Shown: piece after piece, positions 54,530-62,769 of the stretch
Layout of the letters: the number at the start of each line of letters is the position of its first letter
Position numbering within the stretch: the first letter of the stretch is position 1
Assembly (NCBI RefSeq): GCF_001619955.1
Contig: NZ_LQQO01000021.1
Span: 1 to 64,000, forward strand
Direction of reading: 5' to 3'
Source: Sphingomonas hankookensis
GTDB taxonomy: Bacteria > Pseudomonadota > Alphaproteobacteria > Sphingomonadales > Sphingomonadaceae
DNA length: 64,000 nt
Position numbers and translations under genes: made by a program
The notes under the pieces: generated by a model
Databases searched by the model: none
Told to the model about the DNA's origin: nothing
Seen by the model: only the letters and a program-made list of their open reading frames with translations

Positions 54530-55303
54530 ATGGATCGTCGATCACGCTCCGCGAGCAGGCGGCATCCATTGCGGATCGCCTTTCATCTGCACCGCTATCT
54601 CCTCCTTCCCGGTCTCTGCCTCGCACTTGGTGTCAGTTCAGTGACCGCCCAGCAGGCAGCGTCTGCTAGCGGGTCAGACCAGTTCGCGGCCCATCCTTAC
54701 GCGCCGCATGTCGTGGAAGCCTCGCGGCGTTTCGGTATACCCGAACTCTGGATCTGGGCGGTCATGCGGGCCGAAAGCCGGGGCAACTCCCGTGCCGTCT
54801 CGCCAGCAGGCGCCATGGGTCTGATGCAGATCATGCCGGGCACTTGGGCAATGCTCACCGAGCGCCACCGGCTTGGATCTGACCCGTTCGATGTCCGCGC
54901 AAATATTCTCGGCGGGACAGCCTATCTGCGCGCTATGTGGGACCGATATGGCGACGTCAGCCTGATGCTGGCGGCCTACAATGCCGGGCCGGCTCGTGCT
55001 GATGATTATGCAAATGGCCGTCGGCGACTGCCAGCAGAAACCGTCAGCTATGTTGCGCAGATCACCCCAAGCCTTGGTATAGCCAGTACTGTTGCCACTG
55101 CGGCGATCCCGGCATCAGCTCCGCAATCTTGGCGTCAGGCGGCGTTGTTTGCGGCGCGTGACTATGGCGGCGCAGAAGTCATCACCGATGCAACTTCGGT
55201 GCAGCTGGAACGTGCGATCAGTGCACCAACAGCGGCTTCTTCGCAGCGCGATGAGTCGGCTCCGCACCCCCTGTTTATTCCGCTTTCACCGCGGGTGCCG
55301 TGA
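54530..55303 (+). CDS. Lytic transglycosylase (VirB1/TrbN-like)
   Basis: Opens the peptidoglycan for the transfer apparatus. A signal-like segment (YLLLPGLCLALGVSSVTAQQA) precedes the SLT domain: IWAVMRAESRGNSRAVSPAGAMGLMQIMPGTW (catalytic Glu in AESRG, GAMGLMQ motif) and LAAYNAGPA. The tail is Pro/Ser-rich. Confidence 0.9.
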   Translation: MDRRSRSASRRHPLRIAFHLHRYLLLPGLCLALGVSSVTAQQAASASGSDQFAAHPYAPHVVEASRRFGIPELWIWAVMRAESRGNSRAVSPAGAMGLMQIMPGTWAMLTERHRLGSDPFDVRANILGGTAYLRAMWDRYGDVSLMLAAYNAGPARADDYANGRRRLPAETVSYVAQITPSLGIASTVATAAIPASAPQSWRQAALFAARDYGGAEVITDATSVQLERAISAPTAASSQRDESAPHPLFIPLSPRVP

Positions 55304-55457
55304 TGGTGTTCTCGGTCGCAGTTCTGACGGTCACGGCGATGTGCGGGCTTGTTCTGGCGGTGAGGCAGGCGTGGGAGAGACAGGTCAGTTTTGGAGGGCA
55401 AGATAAAAGGGCTGCCAGCAGGCTAGTCCTATGTGGTTGGGATGATTGGCAGATTTC

Positions 55458-55530
55458 GTATGGCATGAAGGCATGTCTGCCATACGCTGCTTCGAATTCG
55501 GCTTTGTTTTCAACGCAAAACAGTATGGCA
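55458..55530. promoter_or_regulatory. GTATGGCA repeats upstream of the relaxase gene (candidate oriT or operator)
   Basis: GTATGGCA at 55458-55465, inverted TGCCATAC at 55478-55485, and GTATGGCA at 55523-55530, in the 235-bp gap before the relaxase gene. MOB-type oriT sites often lie here, but the nic sequence is not identified. Confidence 0.35.
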
Positions 55531-55538
55531 CACCGACC

Positions 55539-57296
55539 ATGAGCGGGGACGACAGTGAATTTCGTGTCCGGCCGGGATGGGGGAGAGACAGCGGTAAGGG
55601 CGCAGGCCAAAGAGGCCAGAAGCTGGCGGCACAGGTCCGCCGTGCTGCAGCACGATCAGGGCAAACGCGCCTGCGCAGAGGTGGGACGCGAACAGGCCGA
55701 AGCTCTGGCAGAGCGGGCCGAGGTCGGCTTGCGCTTGCCGCTATGCGACACCGCTCGCCTGGTCAGCGACGGGTTACTGTCCTGGCTCGCATCGTCCGGC
55801 ACAAGGGCGCACACTATCGCGCCGCACCGCTTGCTCGCCATATCTCCTATCTCGAACGCGACGGGGTGACCCGCGACGGACGCGATGCATCCATGTTCGA
55901 TGCCCGCTCTGACGAGAGTGATCGCGAAGGCTTCGCCGATCGTTGCGAGGATGACCGGCACCACTTCCGCTTCATCGTCAGTCCCGAAGATGCGGGCGAC
56001 ATGCCGGACCTGCGGGCATTCACCCGCGAGTTGATGACCGACATGGCCAAGGATCTCGGCACCAGGCTGGACTGGGTGGCGGTCGACCACTGGAACACCG
56101 ACAATCCGCACATTCATATCCTTGTCCGCGGCGTTGCTGATGACGGCACAGACCTGATCATCGACCGCGGCTACATAAGCGATGGACTGCGCCGCCGAGC
56201 CGAGGAGCGCGTCACGCTCGAACTCGGACGGCGCAGTGAACTGGATATCCGTACGGCACTTGAACGCGAAGTCGATGCCGAACGGTGGACTGGTCTTGAC
56301 CGCCAGCTCTCAAAGCTCGGCGAGGACATGTCGGGCCGGGTCGACCTTCGCCCAGGGGGCGATGGCGAACCCGGCATGCGCCGTCTGCTCATCGGCCGTG
56401 CCGCCAAGCTGGAACAACTAGGGCTTGCGTCCCGCGAAGGTCCTGCAGTTTGGACCATTGATCCCGGTGCCGAGCGCGCCTTGCGCGATCTTTCGGTCCG
56501 CAACGACATCATCAAGACCATGCACCGCGCCATGACCCGGGACGGCGGACGCTTCGATCCAGCTGCACTGGCTCTGCACTCAAAGACGCCCAGTGACCCC
56601 ATCGTCGGGCGGCTCGTTGAGCGCGGCCTCCAGGATGAACTGGCAGGCAGCGCCTATGCCATCGTCGACGGCACCGATGGCCGTACGCATCACTTGCGCT
56701 TCGACGACATGGACATGACCGGCGATGCGAGGCCGGGAGCAATCGTCGAGCTCAGATCATGGGAGGACGCCAAAGGCCAGACACGGCTCTCGCTGGCAAC
56801 ACGTTCGGACGTGCCCCTTGCGGACCAGATCACTTCGCCAGGCGCAACATGGCTCGATCGCCAGATCGTCGCGCGCGAACCGGTAACCACAGGCAATGGC
56901 TTCGGACTCGAAGTGCGCAACGCGATGGAGGCCCGCGCGCACCATCTCGAAGCGAAGGGTCTTGCCCGGCGGCAGGGACAGAGGTTGATCCTCGCACAGG
57001 ACCTTATCGGCACGCTCCGGAACGAAGAGCTTGCGTCGACCGCGCAAGCGATCGCTGCGCGGACCGGGCTTGAGCACAAATCGTCGTCTTCGGGCGAATA
57101 CGTCAGCGGGATCTATCGCGAGCGCCTGACACTATCGTCCGGGCGCTTCGCGAGGATCGACGACGGTATGAGCTTCCAGCTCGTGCCGTGGCGCCCAGCG
57201 CTCGACACGCACCTTGGGCAACACATCACAGGCACGATGTCGCCCGGCGGGACAGTCGATTGGAGCTTGGGTCGCGGGCGGGGGATCGGCCTGTGA
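55539..57296 (+). CDS. DUF3363 relaxase/mobilization nuclease
   Basis: 585 residues. The N-terminal ~70 residues are basic. HYRAAPLARHISYLERDGV then HFRFIVSPEDAGDM and HWNTDNPHIHILVRG carry the HUH-type (H-x-H) metal site; the C-terminal part is DUF3363 with SPGATWLDRQ and SWEDAKGQTRLSLA. It nicks oriT and pilots the strand. ATG 55539 gives the natural start. TraG follows 28 bp later. Confidence 0.9.
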   Translation: MSGDDSEFRVRPGWGRDSGKGAGQRGQKLAAQVRRAAARSGQTRLRRGGTRTGRSSGRAGRGRLALAAMRHRSPGQRRVTVLARIVRHKGAHYRAAPLARHISYLERDGVTRDGRDASMFDARSDESDREGFADRCEDDRHHFRFIVSPEDAGDMPDLRAFTRELMTDMAKDLGTRLDWVAVDHWNTDNPHIHILVRGVADDGTDLIIDRGYISDGLRRRAEERVTLELGRRSELDIRTALEREVDAERWTGLDRQLSKLGEDMSGRVDLRPGGDGEPGMRRLLIGRAAKLEQLGLASREGPAVWTIDPGAERALRDLSVRNDIIKTMHRAMTRDGGRFDPAALALHSKTPSDPIVGRLVERGLQDELAGSAYAIVDGTDGRTHHLRFDDMDMTGDARPGAIVELRSWEDAKGQTRLSLATRSDVPLADQITSPGATWLDRQIVAREPVTTGNGFGLEVRNAMEARAHHLEAKGLARRQGQRLILAQDLIGTLRNEELASTAQAIAARTGLEHKSSSSGEYVSGIYRERLTLSSGRFARIDDGMSFQLVPWRPALDTHLGQHITGTMSPGGTVDWSLGRGRGIGL

Positions 57297-57324
57297 TGCA
57301 CCAATTCCGAGAGGACAAAATCCC

Positions 57325-59388
57325 ATGAATGACAAGATTCTCTGGGGCCAGATATTGGCCGTGTTCGCGATTATCCTCTTCACCATCTGGAGCGCGACCC
57401 AGTGGACCGCTGCCGCGCTCGGCTATCAGCCGGAACTGGGACAGCCGTGGTTTTGGATCGGCGCTTCCCCCGTCTATCCGCCACCGGCCTTCTTCTGGTG
57501 GTGGTTCGCATTCGATGCCTATGCGCCGTCAGTATTCGAGCGCGGTGCCCTCATTGCAGTATCAGGCGGATTTCTGTCCTTCATGGTCGCTATCGCCATG
57601 TCTGTCTGGCGTGCCCGCGAACGCCGGAAGGCCGAAACCTATGGCTCGGCGCGGTGGGCCAATGAGCGCGAAATCCGCAAGGCGGGCATGCTCGGAGATG
57701 CTGGTGTGGTACTCGGACGCTTCGCGGACACCTATCTCCGGCATGACGGGCCTGAGCATGTCCTCTGCTTCGCACCGACACGGTCAGGCAAAGGTGTGGG
57801 CCTGGTCGTTCCAACGCTGCTGACCTGGCCCGGATCGGCGATCATTCACGACATCAAGGGCGAGAACTGGCAGCTCACGGCAGGCTTTCGCGCTCGCCAT
57901 GGCCGCGTTCTACTGTTCGATCCGACCAATCCCGCTTCCGCCGCTTACAATCCTCTGCTCGAGGTCCGGCGCGGCGAATGGGAAGTGCGCGATGTGCAGA
58001 ATGTCGCCGACGTGCTGGTCGATCCTGAAGGCAGCCTTGAAAAGCGCAACCACTGGGAAAAGACCAGCCATGCTTTGCTTGTCGGCGCGATCCTTCACGT
58101 GCTCTATGCCGAAAAGGACAAATCGCTCGCCGGGGTCGCCGCGTTCCTGTCTGATCCGCGCTGCGGGATCGAAACGACGCTGCACCGGATGAAAGCCACC
58201 CGGCATCTTGGTGAAAAGGGTGTCCACCCCGTCGTGGCGGCAGCGGCGCAGGAACTGCTCAACAAATCGGACAATGAGCGGTCCGGCGTGCTGTCGACCG
58301 CGATGTCGTTCCTTGGGCTCTACCGCGATCCGGTGGTGGCGAAGGTCACCAGCGCGTCGCATTGGCGCATCGCAGACCTTATGGCCGGTCAGCATCCGAC
58401 CTCGCTGTATCTCGTCATTCCGCCCGGTGACATCAGCCGGACCAAGCCGCTCATCCGGCTGCTCCTCAACCAGATCGGCCGACGCCTGACCGAAGACCTC
58501 AATCCCGGCAATCGTCCGCAGAGTCTGCTTCTCATGCTCGACGAGTTTCCGGCGCTCGGACGGCTCGATTTCTTCGAGAGCGCACTTGCCTTCATGGCGG
58601 GCTACGGGATCAAGGCGTTCCTGATCGCGCAGTCATTGAACCAGATCGAGAAGGCTTACGGCCAGAACAATGCCATCCTCGACAACTGTCACGTCAGGGT
58701 CAGTTTTGCGACCAATGACGAGCGGACTGCGAAGCGAATCTCGGAAGCCTTGGGAACCGCGACGGAAATGCGGGCCATGAAGAATTATGCAGGGCACCGG
58801 CTTTCACCATGGCTGGGGCATCTCATGGTCTCGCGCTCCGAGACAGCACGGGCCTTGCTGACGCCCGGCGAAGTGATGCAACTGCCCCCAGATGACGAGG
58901 TCGTGATGGCTGCTGGGATCCCGCCGATCCGTGCGCACAAGGCACGTTATTTCCGAGACCCGCGATTCACCATGCGTGTGCTCGAGCCACCAAAGCCGGT
59001 ACACGCCAATTTCTCGAAAGCTGCTGCAGATGATTGGTCTGGCCGTGAGCCCATCCAAGCCGAACAGCTTCTCCAGGCTCCCGAGGCCAATGGACGGCCC
59101 GCAGCGATAGGAGCTTTGAAAACCACCAGGCCCAATGCGTCCGTCAAGAGGCGCAACATGAAGTCGAAGGCCGATAGTCAGACCGAGACCAGCGGTATCC
59201 GCCAGGAGCCCGGCCTGCCCGAGCATGAGAATATCGCGCCGGAGCCGGACCGTCCCTTCAACCCGTTCGATCCCGACGCCGACACATCCCCGGACGAGAC
59301 GGTACAGAACCGGCAGGCCATTGACCGGGCCATGCGGCGCAATGCGCGTAATGCCTCGCTCGATCCAGACGATGGAATCGAGCTGTGA
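57325..59388 (+). CDS. traG: Conjugative coupling protein TraG/VirD4
   Basis: A 687-residue coupling ATPase. Two or three N-terminal membrane segments (LAVFAIILFTIWSA, FLSFMVAIAMSVW), Walker A APTRSGKGVGLVVP, Walker B LLMLDEFPALGR and a typical motif set (IIHDIKGENWQLT). The end is a long acidic tail. Delivers relaxase-DNA to the T4SS. ATG 57325 has GAGAGGA upstream. Coupled to the CopG-like gene by GTGA. Confidence 0.93.
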   Translation: MNDKILWGQILAVFAIILFTIWSATQWTAAALGYQPELGQPWFWIGASPVYPPPAFFWWWFAFDAYAPSVFERGALIAVSGGFLSFMVAIAMSVWRARERRKAETYGSARWANEREIRKAGMLGDAGVVLGRFADTYLRHDGPEHVLCFAPTRSGKGVGLVVPTLLTWPGSAIIHDIKGENWQLTAGFRARHGRVLLFDPTNPASAAYNPLLEVRRGEWEVRDVQNVADVLVDPEGSLEKRNHWEKTSHALLVGAILHVLYAEKDKSLAGVAAFLSDPRCGIETTLHRMKATRHLGEKGVHPVVAAAAQELLNKSDNERSGVLSTAMSFLGLYRDPVVAKVTSASHWRIADLMAGQHPTSLYLVIPPGDISRTKPLIRLLLNQIGRRLTEDLNPGNRPQSLLLMLDEFPALGRLDFFESALAFMAGYGIKAFLIAQSLNQIEKAYGQNNAILDNCHVRVSFATNDERTAKRISEALGTATEMRAMKNYAGHRLSPWLGHLMVSRSETARALLTPGEVMQLPPDDEVVMAAGIPPIRAHKARYFRDPRFTMRVLEPPKPVHANFSKAAADDWSGREPIQAEQLLQAPEANGRPAAIGALKTTRPNASVKRRNMKSKADSQTETSGIRQEPGLPEHENIAPEPDRPFNPFDPDADTSPDETVQNRQAIDRAMRRNARNASLDPDDGIEL

Positions 59389-59789
59389 AGAAGCCTGATC
59401 GCCAAAAGATGACGTTCCGCATCGATGCCCACTTGGCGCGACAGCTTTCGGAGCGTGCGCGGTCCAGGCGGGTGTCGCAAACAGAAGTCCTCGAGGCCGC
59501 GCTCGCTTCGATGCTCACTCCTGACCAGGAGGAACGGGTCGAGGCCGTGCTGACCAAGCGGCTCGACCGGATATCGCGGCAGCTTGAGCGCCTCGAATGG
59601 CATGTTGAGCTGTCGAATGAAGCGTTTGCGATCTTCGTGCGGTTCTGGCTGACCAGCAATGCTCCGTTGCCCGACGAGGCAATGCGGGCGGCACAGACAA
59701 CCGGGAAAAAGCGGTATCAGGCCTTTGTGGAGTCCTTAGCGCGGCGGATGGAGACTGGGCCGAAGCTGCGGGAAGAGATGGAAGGGTAA
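59385..59789 (+). CDS. CopG/RHH-type conjugal regulator
   Basis: The N-terminal ribbon-helix-helix (KMTFRIDAHLARQLSERARSRRVSQTEVLEAAL, within residues 8-40) precedes ~90 residues of helix. Such proteins lie between traG and trbB in related elements and may regulate transfer genes. GTG 59385 overlaps the TraG stop. Confidence 0.82.
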   Translation: MKKPDRQKMTFRIDAHLARQLSERARSRRVSQTEVLEAALASMLTPDQEERVEAVLTKRLDRISRQLERLEWHVELSNEAFAIFVRFWLTSNAPLPDEAMRAAQTTGKKRYQAFVESLARRMETGPKLREEMEG

Positions 59790-59987
59790 GAAACCGACCC
59801 TGGCGATGGCCTTTGGTTTGTGGTCAGCCTCTCATCCGACTTTAAGCCCACAACATCATCACGAAGGTTAATGCCGTCACATACGCGCGCCGGCAGTGCC
59901 CCTGCAAAAATGTTGCCTGACATTTTCTGCTGCCCGGCACATATATTCATGCTTCATATGGCCGGAAATTCCAGAAATTGGTGATGC

Positions 59988-60998
59988 ATGCTCGTACTGG
60001 TGGAAGACAAAAAGGCGAAAGACGCAGCCCAGAAGGCTATGGAAGACGGCCTGACTAGATCTTTGCAGTGCATCGGAAAGCGCAACATCGGCTTTCCCAG
60101 CGGAAATCTCGACGAAACTATGTATGCCAACGGTGACGGCACTTTGTGGGCAGCGTTCTCGCATGCCAATGATGCCAAAATACCGAGGCGCTGGAATGCC
60201 TTCGGAGTCTATGACAGCGAGCGCCATACCCAGATGATTACCGTCGAGATTAACGTCCCGACCACTACGAATTCCGCATCTGTCGCAGGTTTCTTCGCTC
60301 ACGACCCATCAACGGGCGCCACCTATCTCATGCACGATGGAAGCGTGGGCGGCGGGAAAAAGGGCGTTGGACGCGGTGCTTTCATGAGTTGGTCAGACAG
60401 TGTCCTAGAGGATGTCGAACGAACGACAGGCGAGCCAAGATCAGGGATCGTCATCGGTCGGGTAGATGATCCCGATCTGGCTGGCCGCATCTGGACCTTC
60501 GTCTGCACCGTCCGTCAATTCAAGGACGCCGTGAAGCGAGGAGACCTTGATAACGTCGCTGCTCGTAAGAAGATCGCTGAATGGGATAAATTCAGAGATG
60601 AAGCTTCAGGCCGCCGGAAAGGACGGCGACGCCCCGAGTTCGATTATTTTTCTTACCACGGCGATGTTGTGAGGGCGCTTCGTGATGAACGCCAGGCAAT
60701 GGCCGCAAAAAATGAAGTGGTCGTAAACAGTCTGCTTGTCGACCTCATGGTGAAAATCGGAAGCAGGATGACCGAAATTTATGAGGTCAAAACGGACTGC
60801 GGGCGCCAGTCTCTCTACACAGGTATCGGTCAACTCTTAGCCCACTCAGTCCGCGAAGGCGCAGAAGTCAATCGGACACTGGTCCTGCCAGAAGGGGACC
60901 TGCCAGAGGGGATGGATCTCTGCTTAGCAGAACTCGGAATCAAGTTGCGCCGCTTCCACCTAACGCCAGCACCGAACCGCAAGGTTGTATTGGCCTAA
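59988..60998 (+). CDS. Cargo protein with PD-(D/E)XK-like nuclease signature
   Basis: 336 residues, inserted between the CopG-like gene and trbB, and A/T-richer in its codons. C-terminal third: HGDVVRALRDERQAM, then a motif Asp252, Glu266-Val-Lys268 (EIYEVKTD) and Gln282 (GIGQLLAH), matching the D...ExK...Q order of PD-(D/E)XK nucleases. The N-terminal half is unfamiliar (GGGKKGVGRGAF; WTFVCTVRQFKDAV). Family recognition is by motif only; the protein may act against foreign DNA, or in repair or processing. A weak promoter (CTGACA, 19 bp, TATATT) precedes it at 59917-59947. Confidence 0.6.
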   Translation: MLVLVEDKKAKDAAQKAMEDGLTRSLQCIGKRNIGFPSGNLDETMYANGDGTLWAAFSHANDAKIPRRWNAFGVYDSERHTQMITVEINVPTTTNSASVAGFFAHDPSTGATYLMHDGSVGGGKKGVGRGAFMSWSDSVLEDVERTTGEPRSGIVIGRVDDPDLAGRIWTFVCTVRQFKDAVKRGDLDNVAARKKIAEWDKFRDEASGRRKGRRRPEFDYFSYHGDVVRALRDERQAMAAKNEVVVNSLLVDLMVKIGSRMTEIYEVKTDCGRQSLYTGIGQLLAHSVREGAEVNRTLVLPEGDLPEGMDLCLAELGIKLRRFHLTPAPNRKVVLA

Positions 60999-61187
60999 CC
61001 ATCAAATCCCCGGCGTAAGCGTCGCAGCGTCGACGGCTGATACAGGTCGCAATCTACGCTCATCCCTGTTTTTCTGCGCCCCACTACGATGATGCTAAAT
61101 CCTTGTTGAATCTGCCCCTTTTCTGCGTCTCTTAATCGTCCCCGTCGAGCAGGACGAACTTGTCCCGCTCCCAAGGCGGGGTATCCG
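60999..61187. other. Intergenic gap before trbB
   Basis: 189 bp between the cargo gene and trbB; no gene or clear repeat is visible. Confidence 0.5.
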
Positions 61188-62171
61188 ATGGGCATTGAGC
61201 CAGTCAAAATCGAGGCACGTTCACGCGGCGCACGCATGCTGCGCACCGCGATGGGTGCATCGATCTCAACCTGGCTTGCCGATCCGCAGGTCATCGAGAT
61301 CATGCTCAATCCCGATGGGCGGCTCTGGGTCGATCGTTTGGGTATGGGTCTCTCGGACAGCGGTGACCGGCTAACGGCTGCCGATGGGGAGCGCATAATC
61401 CGCTTGGTCGCTCATCATGTCGGTGCCGAAGTCCACAGCGATGCTCCCCGCGTGTCGGCCGAGCTGCCGGAAAGCGGGGAGAGGTTTGAAGGCCTTCTGC
61501 CACCGGTGGTAGCCGCACCAACCTTCGCGATCCGCAAGCCCGCCATCGCAGTGTTTCTGCTCGAAGACTATGTCGGTTCCGGGATCATGTCCGTTCAAGA
61601 GGCCGCAACGCTTCGCTCCGGCGTGGCTGACCGCCTCAACATCCTCGTCGCGGGCGGAACCGGCACCGGCAAAACCACCCTGACCAATGCTCTACTCGCC
61701 GAGGTGGCCAGAACCACAGATAGAGTCGTGCTCATCGAAGACACCCGCGAGCTGCAATGTCGCGCGCCAAACCTCGTGGCAATGCGGACAAAAGATGGCG
61801 TGGCTTCGCTATCCGACCTGGTTCGATCCAGCCTCCGTCTGCGCCCTGACCGGATCCCGATTGGCGAAGTGCGCGGCGCCGAGGCGCTCGATCTGCTCAA
61901 AGCCTGGGGCACTGGCCACCCTGGCGGGATCGGAACGATCCATGCCGGAAGCGCCATGGGCGCACTTCGGCGGATGGAGCAATTAATCCAGGAAGCGGTC
62001 CTCACCGTTCCGCGCGCCCTGATTGCCGAGACTATCAACCTCGTTGCCGTGCTGGTGCGCGAGGGCACGGGACGACGTCTCGCTGAACTGGCCCGCGTCG
62101 ACGGGCTCGACCCTGTCACCGGCGATTATCGACTGATCCCCGCCACCCAAACTCAAGGAAACCTCCTATGA
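61188..62171 (+). CDS. trbB: Conjugal transfer ATPase TrbB (VirB11-type)
   Basis: 327 residues. Hexameric secretion ATPase: Walker [19 protein letters not shown], Asp-box [41 protein letters not shown], all typical. First gene of trbBCDE, overlapping trbC by 4 bp. Confidence 0.95.
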   Translation: MGIEPVKIEARSRGARMLRTAMGASISTWLADPQVIEIMLNPDGRLWVDRLGMGLSDSGDRLTAADGERIIRLVAHHVGAEVHSDAPRVSAELPESGERFEGLLPPVVAAPTFAIRKPAIAVFLLEDYVGSGIMSVQEAATLRSGVADRLNILVAGGTGTGKTTLTNALLAEVARTTDRVVLIEDTRELQCRAPNLVAMRTKDGVASLSDLVRSSLRLRPDRIPIGEVRGAEALDLLKAWGTGHPGGIGTIHAGSAMGALRRMEQLIQEAVLTVPRALIAETINLVAVLVREGTGRRLAELARVDGLDPVTGDYRLIPATQTQGNLL

Positions 62172-62500
62172 CCCGTGCCCTCCGGCGTGGCACCACTCGT
62201 GCTTCGCTCGCCGCTGCCGCAGCATTTGTTGCGGTGGCCACTTCCACCCCGGCCCTTGCTGGTGGATCGTCGATGCCGTGGGAAGCACCACTGCAATCGA
62301 TCCTTGAAAGCATCGAAGGGCCGGTCGCCAAGATTGTCGCGGTGATCATCATCATCGTCACCGGCCTCAGCTTGGCGTTCGGCGATACGTCCGGCGGCTT
62401 TCGCCGGCTGATCCAGATCGTTTTCGGCCTCTCGATCGCCTTTGCCGCATCGAGCTTCTTCCTCAGCTTCTTCAGCTTTGGCGGCGGGGCGCTCATCTGA
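62168..62500 (+). CDS. trbC: Conjugal pilin TrbC
   Basis: A 110-residue prepilin with signal-like N-terminus (SLAAAAAFVAVATSTPALAG) and two hydrophobic segments (VAVIIIIVTGLSLAFG and FGLSIAFAASSFFLSFFSF). The TraF-type peptidase at 53605 probably cyclises or trims it. Overlaps trbB and trbD. Confidence 0.88.
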   Translation: MTRALRRGTTRASLAAAAAFVAVATSTPALAGGSSMPWEAPLQSILESIEGPVAKIVAVIIIIVTGLSLAFGDTSGGFRRLIQIVFGLSIAFAASSFFLSFFSFGGGALI

Positions 62501-62769
62501 TGCCACCGGCTGACGATATCTTGGGCTACTACGCGCCGGTCCACCGCGCGCTGGCAGAGCCGATTCTGCTCGGCGGTGCCCCTCGTGCTCTGGCCATCGT
62601 CAATGGTACGTTGGCGGGCGCGATTGGCCTCGGCTTGCGGCTGTGGCTCGCGGGCCTCGCGATATGGGCAATCGGACACGCGCTCGCTGTCTGGGCGGCC
62701 CGGCGCGATCCCCAGTTTGTCGACGTCGCGCGTCGTCACCTCAAATATCCGACGTGGGTGCGGCCATGA
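62500..62769 (+). CDS. trbD: Conjugal transfer protein TrbD
   Basis: An 89-residue VirB3-like membrane protein: YAPVHRALAEPILLGGAPRALAIVNGTLAG, then hydrophobic GLRLWLAGLAIWAIGHALAV and ARRDPQFVDVARRHLKYP. Overlaps trbE by 4 bp. Confidence 0.9.
   Translation: MPPADDILGYYAPVHRALAEPILLGGAPRALAIVNGTLAGAIGLGLRLWLAGLAIWAIGHALAVWAARRDPQFVDVARRHLKYPTWVRP

Noticed and set aside
55300-55542. An 80-codon frame between the transglycosylase and the relaxase
   Set aside because: The first 25 codons are hydrophobic, but the rest covers the GTATGGCA repeats and shows no protein-like character; kept as non-coding.
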